NCBI RefSeq assembly: GCF_000508165.1
Contig: NZ_AYOZ01000012.1
Span: forward strand, 186,001-250,000
From: Marinomonas profundimaris
GTDB lineage: Bacteria > Pseudomonadota > Gammaproteobacteria > Pseudomonadales > Marinomonadaceae
Direction of reading: 5' to 3'
Length of the DNA: 64,000 nt
This document shows, in pieces, positions 25,513 to 34,022 of the stretch; the stretch's first letter is position 1, and each line of letters opens with the position of its first letter. The notes below the pieces were generated by a model. That model was not told the origin of the DNA. It searched no databases and saw only the letters and a program-made list of their open reading frames with translations. The position numbers and the translations under genes were made by a program.

Positions 25513-25866
25513 TCAATGGGACGAGCTTTGTTGTGGATAATGGCCTGAATCGACATTGGGTTCACTTGGCAACGCCAATAAAACAAGCAATATCAGCAAG
25601 CCAATCGCTGGGATCAAGACCACACACAACCACCAAGCCGAACGATTGGTGTCGTGCAATCGGCGAACGATTAATGACAACATTGGTAGAAAGACCAGCA
25701 GGCTATAAAGCGCCTCAATTCGCCATGCCATGTCAGAGAAAACCTCCAAAAAAACAAACGCCACAGAGATCAAAACGTTCACCAAAAAGAACCGCCAAAA
25801 CGCTTCCCGTGACGCTCTTCCTGAAAATTGCGCATAACGCTTCCACGCATCTAAATACCCATTCAT
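25513..25866 (-). CDS. DUF805 membrane protein
   Basis: Protein of 117 residues with the DUF805 pattern: YAQFSGRASREAFWRFFLVN at the start, three or four membrane segments and RRLHDTNRSAWW near residue 70. Function unknown. ATG 25866 has AAGGAGAAAAGT upstream. The start faces the AraC-type regulator and its motif at 25931. Confidence 0.85.
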   Translation of the reverse strand: MNGYLDAWKRYAQFSGRASREAFWRFFLVNVLISVAFVFLEVFSDMAWRIEALYSLLVFLPMLSLIVRRLHDTNRSAWWLCVVLIPAIGLLILLVLLALPSEPNVDSGHYPQQSSSH

Positions 25867-25930
25867 ACTTTTCTCCTTTGATGGTTGAAACAGACATCGT
25901 TGTTAAAAAGTACGTGTTGACGAAAAAATC

Positions 25931-25964
25931 CGCGTCCTCAATCAAGATCGAGGACGTCCTCGAT
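25931..25964. promoter_or_regulatory. Probable AraC-regulator binding region A
   Basis: CGCGTCCTCAATCAAGATCG starts a 25-base stretch (25931-25955) that is shared at 21 of 25 positions with 28156-28180. It runs into a perfect 18 bp palindrome, ATCGAGGACGTCCTCGAT (25947-25964). It lies between the divergent DUF805 and regulator genes. Confidence 0.6.
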
Positions 25965-26035
25965 GGCTTTATAGGACATAATGTCGGCTAAGATGATAAG
26001 AACAAACCCAGTCCTATTTTCAAAACGGAGCCTAA

Positions 26036-27085
26036 ATGATCGCCATTCCTTTGCCCTTTGTGATTGCCTTACTCTTATCCATGTTGGCGGTTTTATTGTT
26101 CATTCGCCGTGAAGAAAGCACCAAATCGGCGTTTGTTTTTGTCGCCTTATGTGCCGTGACGACAACGATTGTCGGTCTGCGTTGGACCTTTGATCATTCG
26201 ATCTTTCGTTTGCTACAACCTATCTTTGCGGCGTGTATTCCGGTGACGGCTTGGTATTGTTTTTCGAGCGCGCATAAACGCCAAATATTGCGTATTTGGC
26301 ATTTTCTTCCACCTGTTTTTGTCGCCCTCAGCGCACTAATGTATCCATTCTGGCGACCACCATTGGACCCCATTCTGACGCTGCTGTATGTGGGTTATGG
26401 CCTTGCGCTCATACAGGCGTCGTTCAAATCCTCACGGATTCCCGAACAAGTGCGCTTGTCGGACATCAACAACGCACTCAAAGCCGAGCGCCTTGCGGGT
26501 GCGATGTTGTTATTGTCGGCGATGATTGATGGCGCTTTAGCAGTGGATTTCGCGTTATTTTCTGGCGATCATGCGCTTGTTATTTTGGCTATTGGTCATG
26601 CTGTGCTCTTGCCGATACTTGCCATCACCGTGATTATGATCAGCCTTAGCGTTGCGCCCACCGTCCATGAAACATCAAACCGTCATGACACGGAAGAAGC
26701 CATCGATATACCAAAAGACAAGCACCACCAACCTTTAACGGACGATGATGTAAAAGACATCGTGCACAAGATAGACGTGCTTCTGACGACGAAAGAAGCC
26801 TTTCTAGATCCAGATTTAACCCTTGATCGACTGGCCCGAAAAGCCGGCATTCCTGCACGCCAAATATCGGCAGCGATCAATCAAATGTATGGCCGCAATA
26901 TCTCGCAAGTCGTGAACGAATACCGCATTGAACGAGCCAAAACACTGCTGCTCTCAACTGACAAAGCCATCACTCAAATCTATTTGGATTCTGGCTTTCA
27001 GACGAAATCGAACTTCCATCGAGAGTTCACCCGCGTCACACAACAAACACCGAGCGCCTTTCGGCGCGCGAGCATGAAGCGTTAA
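26036..27085 (+). CDS. AraC-family regulator with membrane-spanning N-terminus
   Basis: Protein of 349 residues. About seven membrane segments fill residues 1-205, followed by a linker and an AraC/XylS HTH pair at about 245-347 (DLTLDRLARKAGIPARQISA; second HTH DKAITQIYLDSGFQTKSNFH, then R-E-F). Membrane-bound AraC regulators sense signals at the envelope. Its last 4 bases overlap the convergent hydrolase gene. The shared motif before this locus and before the hydrolase suggests it controls both. Confidence 0.85.
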   Translation: MIAIPLPFVIALLLSMLAVLLFIRREESTKSAFVFVALCAVTTTIVGLRWTFDHSIFRLLQPIFAACIPVTAWYCFSSAHKRQILRIWHFLPPVFVALSALMYPFWRPPLDPILTLLYVGYGLALIQASFKSSRIPEQVRLSDINNALKAERLAGAMLLLSAMIDGALAVDFALFSGDHALVILAIGHAVLLPILAITVIMISLSVAPTVHETSNRHDTEEAIDIPKDKHHQPLTDDDVKDIVHKIDVLLTTKEAFLDPDLTLDRLARKAGIPARQISAAINQMYGRNISQVVNEYRIERAKTLLLSTDKAITQIYLDSGFQTKSNFHREFTRVTQQTPSAFRRASMKR

Positions 27086-28098
27086 GACGTTTTGAGAAAG
27101 TGCATGATGTCCCGATACATCACTTGATGAAGTTCATCCCGAGATCGTTCATTACCGTCTTTGCAAACAATGCCATCGCCCGGCTCTTCCTCTTCAATCA
27201 ACTCAATGGCGCCGGGTTTACACAACTGCATAAAGCTAAAGTGCGCGGCGTCTGGGTAGACTATGTATTGGCGATGATTTTTAGGAATATATTGGGCGAG
27301 AAAGCCAGATTCTTCCGCTTGCGGCAAATCACCAATGTCGACACCCGCCGCGAGGATCAATGTCGGCGTACTTAAAACCTGTAAACTTTGACGCGATAAA
27401 CTGCGTGCTAACCCCAAGTCCAACGAGACCACTCGACGAATTCGCTCGTCTTTTAAGCTCCCTTTCGGCTCGCCAATTTGAGTGTTATCTAAGCCCAGTT
27501 CCGGCATCAAACCACACACACGAGGGCTCGCTTTCAGGCTGCATTCTTGCTTCAGCTGGTCACGATCAAATTGTGCTCCCGCTAGCAACATCACCGTCCA
27601 GCCACCCAATGAATGACCAATAGCGGTAATATTGTGAGCATCGATATTTGGCAATAAGTAAGACTCGTTTAATAACCAATCTAACAAGCGCGATACATCA
27701 CCTGCACGTTTCCACCATTGCGCTGCAGCTTGTGCAGAATGATCAAAACTCGTCGTACCGGGGTGATCCAGCGATGCGACAATGTAACCTTGCTCAGCCA
27801 ACCGTGTTGCGAGCCAATTTTGATTACGCCAATTGCCCCGATAACCATGCGACAATACCACCAAAGGAAACGTCCCCTTCTGCGGCGTGCCGATTCGTAC
27901 CACATTGGTGCCTAAAAACGCCGGATTGTCCGCGACTCGCTCGGTTGGAAATGTGGTTTGAGAAGGATACCAAAGGCTGGTTTTTAATGGCCGATCACTG
28001 CTGGCGTACAGAATGGTTTGATCAAAACCCACCGAATACGCGGACACATTGGTCGTCCAGCAAGCAAACAACAGAATAAAACAAGCGAATCGTGTCAT
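27082..28098 (-). CDS. Secreted alpha/beta hydrolase, PAF-acetylhydrolase-like
   Basis: Hydrolase of 338 residues with a signal peptide (MTRFACFILLFACWTTNVSA). The oxyanion region LVVLSHGYRGN is near residue 80, the nucleophile elbow is GHSLGGW near 161, and a catalytic His is likely in DAAHFSFM near the end. Overall it resembles platelet-activating-factor acetylhydrolase/dienelactone-type esterases. Two conserved Cys (KQECS, RVCG) may form a disulfide outside the cytoplasm. Substrate unknown. Probably under control of the AraC-type regulator through the motif at 28156. Confidence 0.8.
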   Translation of the reverse strand: MTRFACFILLFACWTTNVSAYSVGFDQTILYASSDRPLKTSLWYPSQTTFPTERVADNPAFLGTNVVRIGTPQKGTFPLVVLSHGYRGNWRNQNWLATRLAEQGYIVASLDHPGTTSFDHSAQAAAQWWKRAGDVSRLLDWLLNESYLLPNIDAHNITAIGHSLGGWTVMLLAGAQFDRDQLKQECSLKASPRVCGLMPELGLDNTQIGEPKGSLKDERIRRVVSLDLGLARSLSRQSLQVLSTPTLILAAGVDIGDLPQAEESGFLAQYIPKNHRQYIVYPDAAHFSFMQLCKPGAIELIEEEEPGDGIVCKDGNERSRDELHQVMYRDIMHFLKTS

Positions 28099-28155
28099 GA
28101 CCTCTTTCCTCTTTAGATGATTGAAAAATCCACTATGAGAGAAAAAACCACACCT

Positions 28156-28180
28156 CGCGTCCTAGAACAGGATCGAGGAC
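28156..28180. promoter_or_regulatory. Probable AraC-regulator binding region B
   Basis: CGCGTCCTAGAACAGGATCG followed by AGGAC, 58 bases before the hydrolase start. It matches region A at 25931 in 21 of 25 positions and keeps the inverted GTCCT/AGGAC half-sites. Confidence 0.6.
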
Positions 28181-28181
28181 A

Positions 28182-28217
28182 AAAAAACGCCGCGCTTGAT
28201 CACAAAAGCACGGCGTT
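28182..28217 (-). terminator. Intrinsic terminator of the His-rich ABC operon
   Basis: Stem AACGCCG-C-GCTT pairing with AAGC-A-CGGCGTT, followed on the minus strand by seven T residues, 21 bases after the permease stop. Confidence 0.75.
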
Positions 28218-28237
28218 AGGTGAAAACCTCGAAAAGG

Positions 28238-29521
28238 CTAAATAGATTGCATGAGTTTTTCGTTCGATACTCGATACACAAACACGGCAGGCAAGAGCGC
28301 CAGTACGCTGCCGACCAGCAAGATGGCCAAGCCAAATAACCAATCTTGTGCGCCTAATGTGGCGTTTATGTTGAACTGCACCTTGCTGCTTAACATGTGG
28401 CTGATCCATTGCACTTCGAGTGTTACCAGCAACATGCCAAACAACAAGCCAACCGCCATCAAGCTAAACACAAACAGCCACACCGACAAAAGCAAATAAC
28501 CTCGGGTTGCGCCTATGGTTCGTAAAATCGCAAATTCCCGTTTAAACAAGGCAAACAACGCCGCAATGCCGAACACCAAAGACAGCATGACTAACGCTTC
28601 GCAAATGAGGGTGATTTGGCTCATTAATGCCCGCGCGTCGCCCATTAAGGCATACAACATGACCATCACTTCGGCAGGAAACACGCCTTGTGTTTCGCTG
28701 TTGCTAAAGTCGCTGCGCAGTCCATATGCACTGGCCACCGAGTTGGGTTTGACGATAAACGCGGACACGGGTTTGAAAGGGTCGTGTGCGTCGAACGTGC
28801 CAAGATGAATGGATTCTTCGTGTTCGTCATGCTCAAGACCGTCGTGATCATGCTCGTCTTCTTCATGTTCATGTTCATGCTCATGCTCGTCGTCAGCATG
28901 ACCATCGCCTAAACCATGAACCGCCCAAGTGGCTTCCACTGGGACTAAAATCGCGTTGTCCCACGGCGTGCCCGTAACGGGCAATTTCTGAACGACCTGA
29001 TAATCCACATGATGCGTATGAACCTCACCGTCCTCTTCGTCGTTGCTTTCCAGCATGCCGTGCTGAGGCTGGAAAACCTCATTGACTTGTAAGTCGACAT
29101 TGGCGCCCACAAAGGCAGAATGCATCGTGGGGAAGTTAGCTTTTGCTCCGTACAGCGAGTCCAATAAATGCGGTGTTGTACCGACAATTGGACTGCCGTG
29201 ATAACCGTCGCCCAAGACGATCGGCGCGAACCATTCGATGCGTTCGTCATCCAGTAAATCATGCCAAATGTGCGTCGGCACGGTTTCCAAAAAGCCGGTT
29301 TGCAAAAACGCAATGTCCAATACTAGGTCGACTTTGGAACCCGGTGCGCCAATGATGAGATCAAACTGATCTGAGACATTCGCACTGCTTTGTTTAATGG
29401 CGCGTTCTTGCGACAGCAGCGCCACACCGAGAGATAACGCAACACTGAACAAGGCAATAAAAATCAAACAAGGCCACGTATATTGGCGATACCAAGCTTT
29501 AAGCAGCATCCATGGATTCAT
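28238..29521 (-). CDS. FtsX-like ABC permease with a His-rich loop, probable metal system
   Basis: Inner-membrane protein of 427 residues with the MacB/FtsX layout: one N-terminal membrane segment (17-37), a large periplasmic domain and three C-terminal segments. Residues 202-239 form a His/Asp/Glu-rich loop (ADDEHEHEHEHEEDEHDHDG) that looks like a zinc-binding tail. Start ATG 29521 overlaps the ATPase by 23 bases. With the ATPase and the DUF3299 gene it resembles the zinc-starvation operon PA4063-PA4066 of Pseudomonas aeruginosa, as I recall it; the His-rich periplasmic protein of that operon is missing here. Confidence 0.8.
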   Translation of the reverse strand: MNPWMLLKAWYRQYTWPCLIFIALFSVALSLGVALLSQERAIKQSSANVSDQFDLIIGAPGSKVDLVLDIAFLQTGFLETVPTHIWHDLLDDERIEWFAPIVLGDGYHGSPIVGTTPHLLDSLYGAKANFPTMHSAFVGANVDLQVNEVFQPQHGMLESNDEEDGEVHTHHVDYQVVQKLPVTGTPWDNAILVPVEATWAVHGLGDGHADDEHEHEHEHEEDEHDHDGLEHDEHEESIHLGTFDAHDPFKPVSAFIVKPNSVASAYGLRSDFSNSETQGVFPAEVMVMLYALMGDARALMSQITLICEALVMLSLVFGIAALFALFKREFAILRTIGATRGYLLLSVWLFVFSLMAVGLLFGMLLVTLEVQWISHMLSSKVQFNINATLGAQDWLFGLAILLVGSVLALLPAVFVYRVSNEKLMQSI

Positions 29522-30167
29522 GCTGGATCACTCCTCTTTCTAAATATACAGTGTATGCGGCTTGGTTAATCACTAAAGGATCATGACTCACCACAAGAAC
29601 AAACTTGCCCAGCGCCGCTTGCGCTTTAAGCTGCTGAATCACAAAGTCGGCGTTTTCTTGGTCCAACGAAGCCGTCGGCTCATCGGCTAAAATAATCTCA
29701 GGATGGCCTACCAAGGCCCGAGCTAACGCAATGCGTTGTTTTTCACCACGGGAAAATTGACTGATATTTTTGTGTACGTTAGGAACACCAAATTGTTCAA
29801 GCAGCGCCAAGGCCAGCTGACGAACATCGTCGCTGATTCGCCAATGGGAAAAGCTGTGTTGCAGTAATACATTGTCTAACGCGGACAAAGAAGGAATCAG
29901 GTTAAAGTCCTGAAAAATAAAGCCAATATTTTGGCTTCTCCAGCGAGATCGAGCGGATTCATTCAGACCCTCCAGTGAGAAATCTTTCCAATAGACCTCT
30001 CCTTGAGTCGGTTTGAGTTGCCCTGAAATCGTGTGTAAAAATGTGGATTTACCCGCGCCCGACGGCCCCGCCAAAACATTAAGTTGCCCATACGGCAGCG
30101 CAACGTTATCCAGCGACAAGATCAACTGTTTATCCAGCGTCACACTTGCATTTTTTAGCTGTAACAT
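29499..30167 (-). CDS. ABC transporter ATP-binding protein, LolD/MacB type
   Basis: ATPase of 222 residues. Walker A GPSGAGKST near residue 34, signature FSRGEKQRIALARALVG near 137, Walker B IILADEPTASLDQ and H-loop SHDP are intact. The signature has Arg instead of the first Gly (FSRGE), a common variant. Start ATG 30167 with AAAGG six bases upstream is preferred over 30173. Overlaps the permease gene; the pair should be one complex. Confidence 0.88.
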   Translation of the reverse strand: MLQLKNASVTLDKQLILSLDNVALPYGQLNVLAGPSGAGKSTFLHTISGQLKPTQGEVYWKDFSLEGLNESARSRWRSQNIGFIFQDFNLIPSLSALDNVLLQHSFSHWRISDDVRQLALALLEQFGVPNVHKNISQFSRGEKQRIALARALVGHPEIILADEPTASLDQENADFVIQQLKAQAALGKFVLVVSHDPLVINQAAYTVYLERGVIQHESMDAA

Positions 30168-30191
30168 AATCATCCTTTGAAAAAAGTCACA

Positions 30192-30605
30192 TTATTGAGC
30201 GGTTTCAAACTCGGCATGCACCAAACGTACTTTGCTTAAAAAACCCGTATCAGGATCAACCTGTGTGCCAATTTCTAATTGTCCGGTGACATAAATAGGT
30301 TGGTTATACGGCACGACATCCACCATTTCATCGGTTTTCACCAGCATGATGTCGGTCGGCCAATCCGCCTCACTTTCGCAAAATGGGCAGTAAGACATGG
30401 GCCTTTTAGTTAACACGAAAAACGCCGCCTGCGCTTTTAGCGGTGGTGCCATGTAGCCCCGGACACGAATTTTTTGCCCTTGCTTTTCTTTTGCGATCAC
30501 CGAATAGTCGCCGCCGCGCCCGTACAAATCACGAAAGTGCAATGGCTCCGCCGCGATGGCCACGCTGCCTAGGGAAAGACATAAAAACGCCAGTAATACA
30601 CGCAT
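30192..30605 (-). CDS. DUF3299 periplasmic protein
   Basis: Protein of 137 residues with a signal peptide (MRVLLAFLCLSLGSVAIAAE) and a beta-rich OB-like body (KIRVRGYMAPPLK; PMSYCPFCESEADWPTD with a CPFC pair; YVTGQLEIGTQVD). The Cys pair could bind a metal. First gene of the operon with the ATPase 24 bases later. ATG 30605 is preferred over GTG 30617. A role in metal handling is inferred from the neighbours. Confidence 0.75.
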   Translation of the reverse strand: MRVLLAFLCLSLGSVAIAAEPLHFRDLYGRGGDYSVIAKEKQGQKIRVRGYMAPPLKAQAAFFVLTKRPMSYCPFCESEADWPTDIMLVKTDEMVDVVPYNQPIYVTGQLEIGTQVDPDTGFLSKVRLVHAEFETAQ

Positions 30606-30662
30606 ATGGATGCTCACTAAAATGTCACGAAAACGTCATTCCGGTTTGATTTGCGTAAATGT

Positions 30663-30697
30663 AAAAAGGACGCAAACACGAGGTTTGCGTCCTTTCT
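30663..30697 (-). terminator. Terminator after alkaline phosphatase
   Basis: Perfect 13 bp stem AAAGGACGCAAAC and GTTTGCGTCCTTT with a 5-base loop, followed on the minus strand by TTTTAC. Confidence 0.85.
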
Positions 30698-30718
30698 TTA
30701 CATCGTCGGTCTGTCTAT

Positions 30719-32212
30719 TTACTTAACAAGACCCGCGGCGTAACCCATCACATGAAAGATGTAATTCTGTTCAACAGCCCCTTCCATCAGCCAAGCTTTC
30801 GGGCCGCGAGCATAAATTGCAACGTCTTCACCCGCATGGGATTCAGACGACATTGGCAATAGCGCTTGTTGGATATAATCCAGATCCGTGACATCCACGT
30901 TGGCTAGGTTTTCACGCTCGCCTTTTACCGCACCTGGGCCATTGATGTAGCTCAGGGTAGTGTAAGGTTTGCCATCGTCTGCTAGGTTTGGCTTATCAGA
31001 AGGATGCCCTTTCCCATCAACACCAACGCTCAAGCCCAAAATTGGGTTACCGCGTTTCGCATAGCCTTGCATGGTCAATGTGTGAGAATGATCCGCCGTC
31101 ACAACGATCAATGTGTCTTCTTGGTATGTTTTGTCCATGGCCGCTTGAACCGCATCAGCAAAAGCAGAGCCATCTTCTAATGCACGCGCCGCGTTACCTT
31201 CATGGTGAGCGTGGTCAATACGTCCGCTTTCTACTAACAAGAAATAGCCTTTCTTGTTGTTGTCCAGAATGTCGATCGCTTTGCCTGTCATTTCCGCCAA
31301 AGAAGGCTCGCCGCCTTTGTCTTTCGCGCGGTCTGCTTCGTATTCCATGTGCGAGCTGTTAAACAAGCCCAGTACTGGGCCTGTTTTTTCTGTGTTTAAC
31401 GCGTCGAAGCCTGCTTGGTTCCAGATATAAGACGCGTTTTTGTATTGGCCTACCCACTCTTTCGTTAGGTCACGACCGTCAGTACGTTTGCCCGATTTGC
31501 CTTCGCCATCTTTCATGGTTTTTGGGATGAAGTGACGACGGCCGCCACCGAACAAAACATCGACGTTCGATGTGATCGCTTGCGAGGCAATGTCTTTACA
31601 ACCAGCGGCTTTTTGATCGTCTGACAATGCGCTGTCATCTTCGTAGTTACGATCGGCAGAGTGAGCGTACGCGGCAGCAGGCGTGGCGTGCGTGATGCGT
31701 GCCGTTGTGATGACACCGCTCGATTTACCCGCTTGTTCTGCCAATTCTAAAATGGTGGTGACTTCGTTTTTCAGCGCGGCTTGGCAATCGCCACGATCAA
31801 CATTTTCAGAAATGCTCAGCACGCCTGCTTTGGTTTTCACTCCCGTTAAAAACGCACTTGCGGTACCGGCAGAGTCAGGCGTTTGCGCGTTTGTGTTGTA
31901 GGTTTTGGCAAGGGCAAGATTAGGGAATTGTTCGTAGCTTAAAACGTATTCTTCACCTGTCCCGCCTTCTTTCTGACCTTTATAAATACGGATCGCTGTG
32001 TTCGACGTTACGCCGTTGCCATCGCCCACAAACAAAATAACGTTTTTCGCCATGCCATTAATTCGTGGTGTGTTGAGTTTTTGTTGCAGTGTCGCTTGAC
32101 CATCCTTGAACCACTGGTCATTCTTTTGAACAACATCCGCCGCCATAGCGCCACCCATAACACTGGCTGCAATCGCAGTAACCACTGATTTAGCAACTAA
32201 ATTCACGTTCAT
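30719..32212 (-). CDS. phoA: Alkaline phosphatase
   Basis: Periplasmic zinc/magnesium phosphatase of 497 residues with a signal peptide (cleavage near GAMA/AD). The nucleophile is Ser114 in TPDSAGTASAF; metal ligands are in LFVGDGNG near 62, SGRIDHAHHEGN near 330 and VVTADHSHT near 372. Releases phosphate from organic esters. Preceded by a four-repeat Pho box and a fitting -10, and followed by a terminator, so it is a single-gene unit of the phosphate regulon. Confidence 0.93.
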   Translation of the reverse strand: MNVNLVAKSVVTAIAASVMGGAMAADVVQKNDQWFKDGQATLQQKLNTPRINGMAKNVILFVGDGNGVTSNTAIRIYKGQKEGGTGEEYVLSYEQFPNLALAKTYNTNAQTPDSAGTASAFLTGVKTKAGVLSISENVDRGDCQAALKNEVTTILELAEQAGKSSGVITTARITHATPAAAYAHSADRNYEDDSALSDDQKAAGCKDIASQAITSNVDVLFGGGRRHFIPKTMKDGEGKSGKRTDGRDLTKEWVGQYKNASYIWNQAGFDALNTEKTGPVLGLFNSSHMEYEADRAKDKGGEPSLAEMTGKAIDILDNNKKGYFLLVESGRIDHAHHEGNAARALEDGSAFADAVQAAMDKTYQEDTLIVVTADHSHTLTMQGYAKRGNPILGLSVGVDGKGHPSDKPNLADDGKPYTTLSYINGPGAVKGERENLANVDVTDLDYIQQALLPMSSESHAGEDVAIYARGPKAWLMEGAVEQNYIFHVMGYAAGLVK

Positions 32213-32252
32213 ATTCTTAATCCTTGAAAAGTGCGTTCGAAAAATTTAATCC

Positions 32253-32312
32253 ACTATAGCGAGAGAAAGTGACAAACAATGGTCAGTTTCTTGTCACTTT
32301 CATGACAAACAA
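32253..32312 (-). promoter_or_regulatory. Pho box and promoter of phoA
   Basis: On the minus strand four 11-base direct repeats each end in a TGWCM core (TGTCA, TGACA, TGACC, TGTCA), at plus positions 32303, 32292, 32281 and 32270, exactly 11 bases apart. A TATAGT -10 lies at 32253-32258, about 11 bases past the last repeat, as at PhoB-activated promoters lacking a -35. Confidence 0.75.
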
Positions 32313-32424
32313 TAGAGCAAATGATAACAAAAGGAGAGATAAGAATTGTTCGATATTTAACCGGTCACGATTTTGTCATAGAGGAAAAATACAATGAGTA
32401 CATTGACACCAACGAACTCCTGCC

Positions 32425-32916
32425 ATGATTAATCACCTTAAGCCATTGTGGTTTTGCCTGACGCTTGCTTGCTCACCTTTTGTAACGGCGGATTGGCAAA
32501 ATAAAATCGCACCCAAGATAACGGGGACTGATCTCCAGCAGCAGACCAAAATTTCGTTAAAAGACTACGCGGGAAAGACCATTCTTCTCGATTTCTGGGC
32601 ATCATGGTGCGCACCTTGTCGGCAATCTTTGCCTGAGTTAAACCGGCTGCAAAAAGAGCTAATCGAGCATGATTTTGTCGTTATCGCCGTCAATCTGGAC
32701 GAAAACATCGAAGATGCACGCCGTTTTCTTAGGCAATTTCCTGTGCAATATCCTATTCTAATAAGAGTAGCGTCATCTCAAATCGAGCCCTATCAGATAG
32801 AAGGCTTGCCTGTTTCATACCTTATTGATAACAAAGGAAAAGTTGTCACTCGTTTTTTAGGATTTAAGAAACACCATTTGAAACAAATCAAAAAATACGT
32901 ATTACAAAACCCATAA
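32425..32916 (+). CDS. TlpA/ResA-like thioredoxin-fold protein
   Basis: Exported redox protein of 163 residues with an N-terminal signal or anchor (LWFCLTLACSPFVTAD). The active site WASWCAPCRQ near residue 60 and the cis-Pro in EGLPVSYLID near 133 are intact. Probably reduces or forms disulfides in periplasmic proteins. Stands alone; divergent from phoA. Confidence 0.88.
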   Translation: MINHLKPLWFCLTLACSPFVTADWQNKIAPKITGTDLQQQTKISLKDYAGKTILLDFWASWCAPCRQSLPELNRLQKELIEHDFVVIAVNLDENIEDARRFLRQFPVQYPILIRVASSQIEPYQIEGLPVSYLIDNKGKVVTRFLGFKKHHLKQIKKYVLQNP

Positions 32917-33005
32917 AAAAAATACTGTTACTTATCTGTCATATTAACTTTGTACCCTTATTCCATACTTACGTATTTTCTTAAAAACGATTGGAGGCGA
33001 TAAGA

Positions 33006-33578
33006 ATGAAAATGAAAGGACAATTAGATAGTGCTCAGCCGATGAAAAAGCATAAGGCTAAATCAAAGAAACAAGCACTCAAAAAGAAAAAACAAGCTAA
33101 GCTAGAAGCGAAAAAAGACGCCAAAGAAAAGAAAAGCGTGGAGCCCTCGGCTCAGGTCGCAGAAAAACGGGTGACCGCGCCGCTTAAACCCGCAGCCCCC
33201 CTTAGAAACGTACCAACAGCGCTAACCAAAACCGCGCCGACAACGTCTGGCACCAGTCGACAACGTGCATCAAAAAGCCTTGTTCCGATGACGAAAGACG
33301 AGCAACTGATCGCGGTTAATCAGGTCATCAAACGCCTGTTATTGGATGAAATATCGCAAGGCGATGCGCTGCGTGAATTGCGGGTAAAAGTATTGGGGCT
33401 CAGACAAGAAGCCTACACCGCATTAACGGGAGTTTCCCGTAAAACCCTATCTGAAATTGAAAACGACAAAGGCAATTACACACCAGAAATCATCAACAAG
33501 GTGTTTCAGCCGTTCAATTTGAAAATTGGGCTCGTTCCGACGTCCAGTCAGCTGTTGGTGGCGATTCTCAGCAACTAA
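33006..33578 (+). CDS. XRE-type HTH protein with Lys-rich N-terminal tail
   Basis: Protein of 190 residues in two parts. Residues 1-50 are a Lys/Ala/Glu-rich tail ([20 protein letters not shown]), then a Pro/Ala/Thr linker to about 95. The C-terminal part (about 95-185) is an XRE-like HTH ([20 protein letters not shown]). ATG 33006 follows GGAGGCGATAAGA. The tail resembles histone H1-like or AlgP-like DNA-condensing tails. Function unknown. The 3' end overlaps phhB by 4 bases, tail to tail. Confidence 0.75.
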   Translation: MKMKGQLDSAQPMKKHKAKSKKQALKKKKQAKLEAKKDAKEKKSVEPSAQVAEKRVTAPLKPAAPLRNVPTALTKTAPTTSGTSRQRASKSLVPMTKDEQLIAVNQVIKRLLLDEISQGDALRELRVKVLGLRQEAYTALTGVSRKTLSEIENDKGNYTPEIINKVFQPFNLKIGLVPTSSQLLVAILSN

Positions 33579-33883
33579 AGGCGTGATGCCAATAAGTCCA
33601 TTTGCGTGGCGAGCGCAAAATCTTTGCGAGAAATCCCCGACACATCGTGGGTTGTTAGCTGGATTTTTACAGTGCTGTAAACATTGAACCATTCTGGGTG
33701 ATGGTCTTGTTTTTCAGCACACAAAGCGCACATAGTCATGAAACCAAACGCGTGTTGAAAGTCTTTAAATTTAAATGTCTTACTGAGTTTTTCGTCCTCG
33801 ATCGACCAGTTATGTGACGTTTCTGTATTTAATTGCTTGAGTGCTTGCTCTATTTCATGCGGTTCGAGCTTTCGATGTGTCAT
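33575..33883 (-). CDS. phhB: Pterin-4a-carbinolamine dehydratase
   Basis: Small enzyme of 102 residues that recycles the pterin cofactor of phenylalanine hydroxylase. The family motif is visible: [20 protein letters not shown] with the following [21 protein letters not shown], including the paired His and the W. No phenylalanine hydroxylase gene is beside it. Confidence 0.9.
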   Translation of the reverse strand: MTHRKLEPHEIEQALKQLNTETSHNWSIEDEKLSKTFKFKDFQHAFGFMTMCALCAEKQDHHPEWFNVYSTVKIQLTTHDVSGISRKDFALATQMDLLASRL

Positions 33884-33954
33884 GCAGATTCACCTCTTTC
33901 AATATCATACGAAGCCTGAGTGTAGTCGGTTCATGCATTGATTCACATGAAACG

Positions 33955-33993
33955 AAAAAAATCCTCCCGGCACATCGTGCCAAGAGGATTTTT
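33955..33993 (-). terminator. Terminator after ohr
   Basis: Stem AAAAATCCTC and GAGGATTTTT with an inner GGCAC/GTGCC pair, followed on the minus strand by a T run. It lies 30 bases after the ohr stop. Confidence 0.8.
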
Positions 33994-34022
33994 AAACATC
34001 TTATAACCAACGCCAAACGTGA

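Noticed and set aside
25533-25991. 152-codon plus-strand frame opposite the DUF805 gene
   Set aside because: Basic and low in structure, runs through the shared operator region, and opposes a recognised family.
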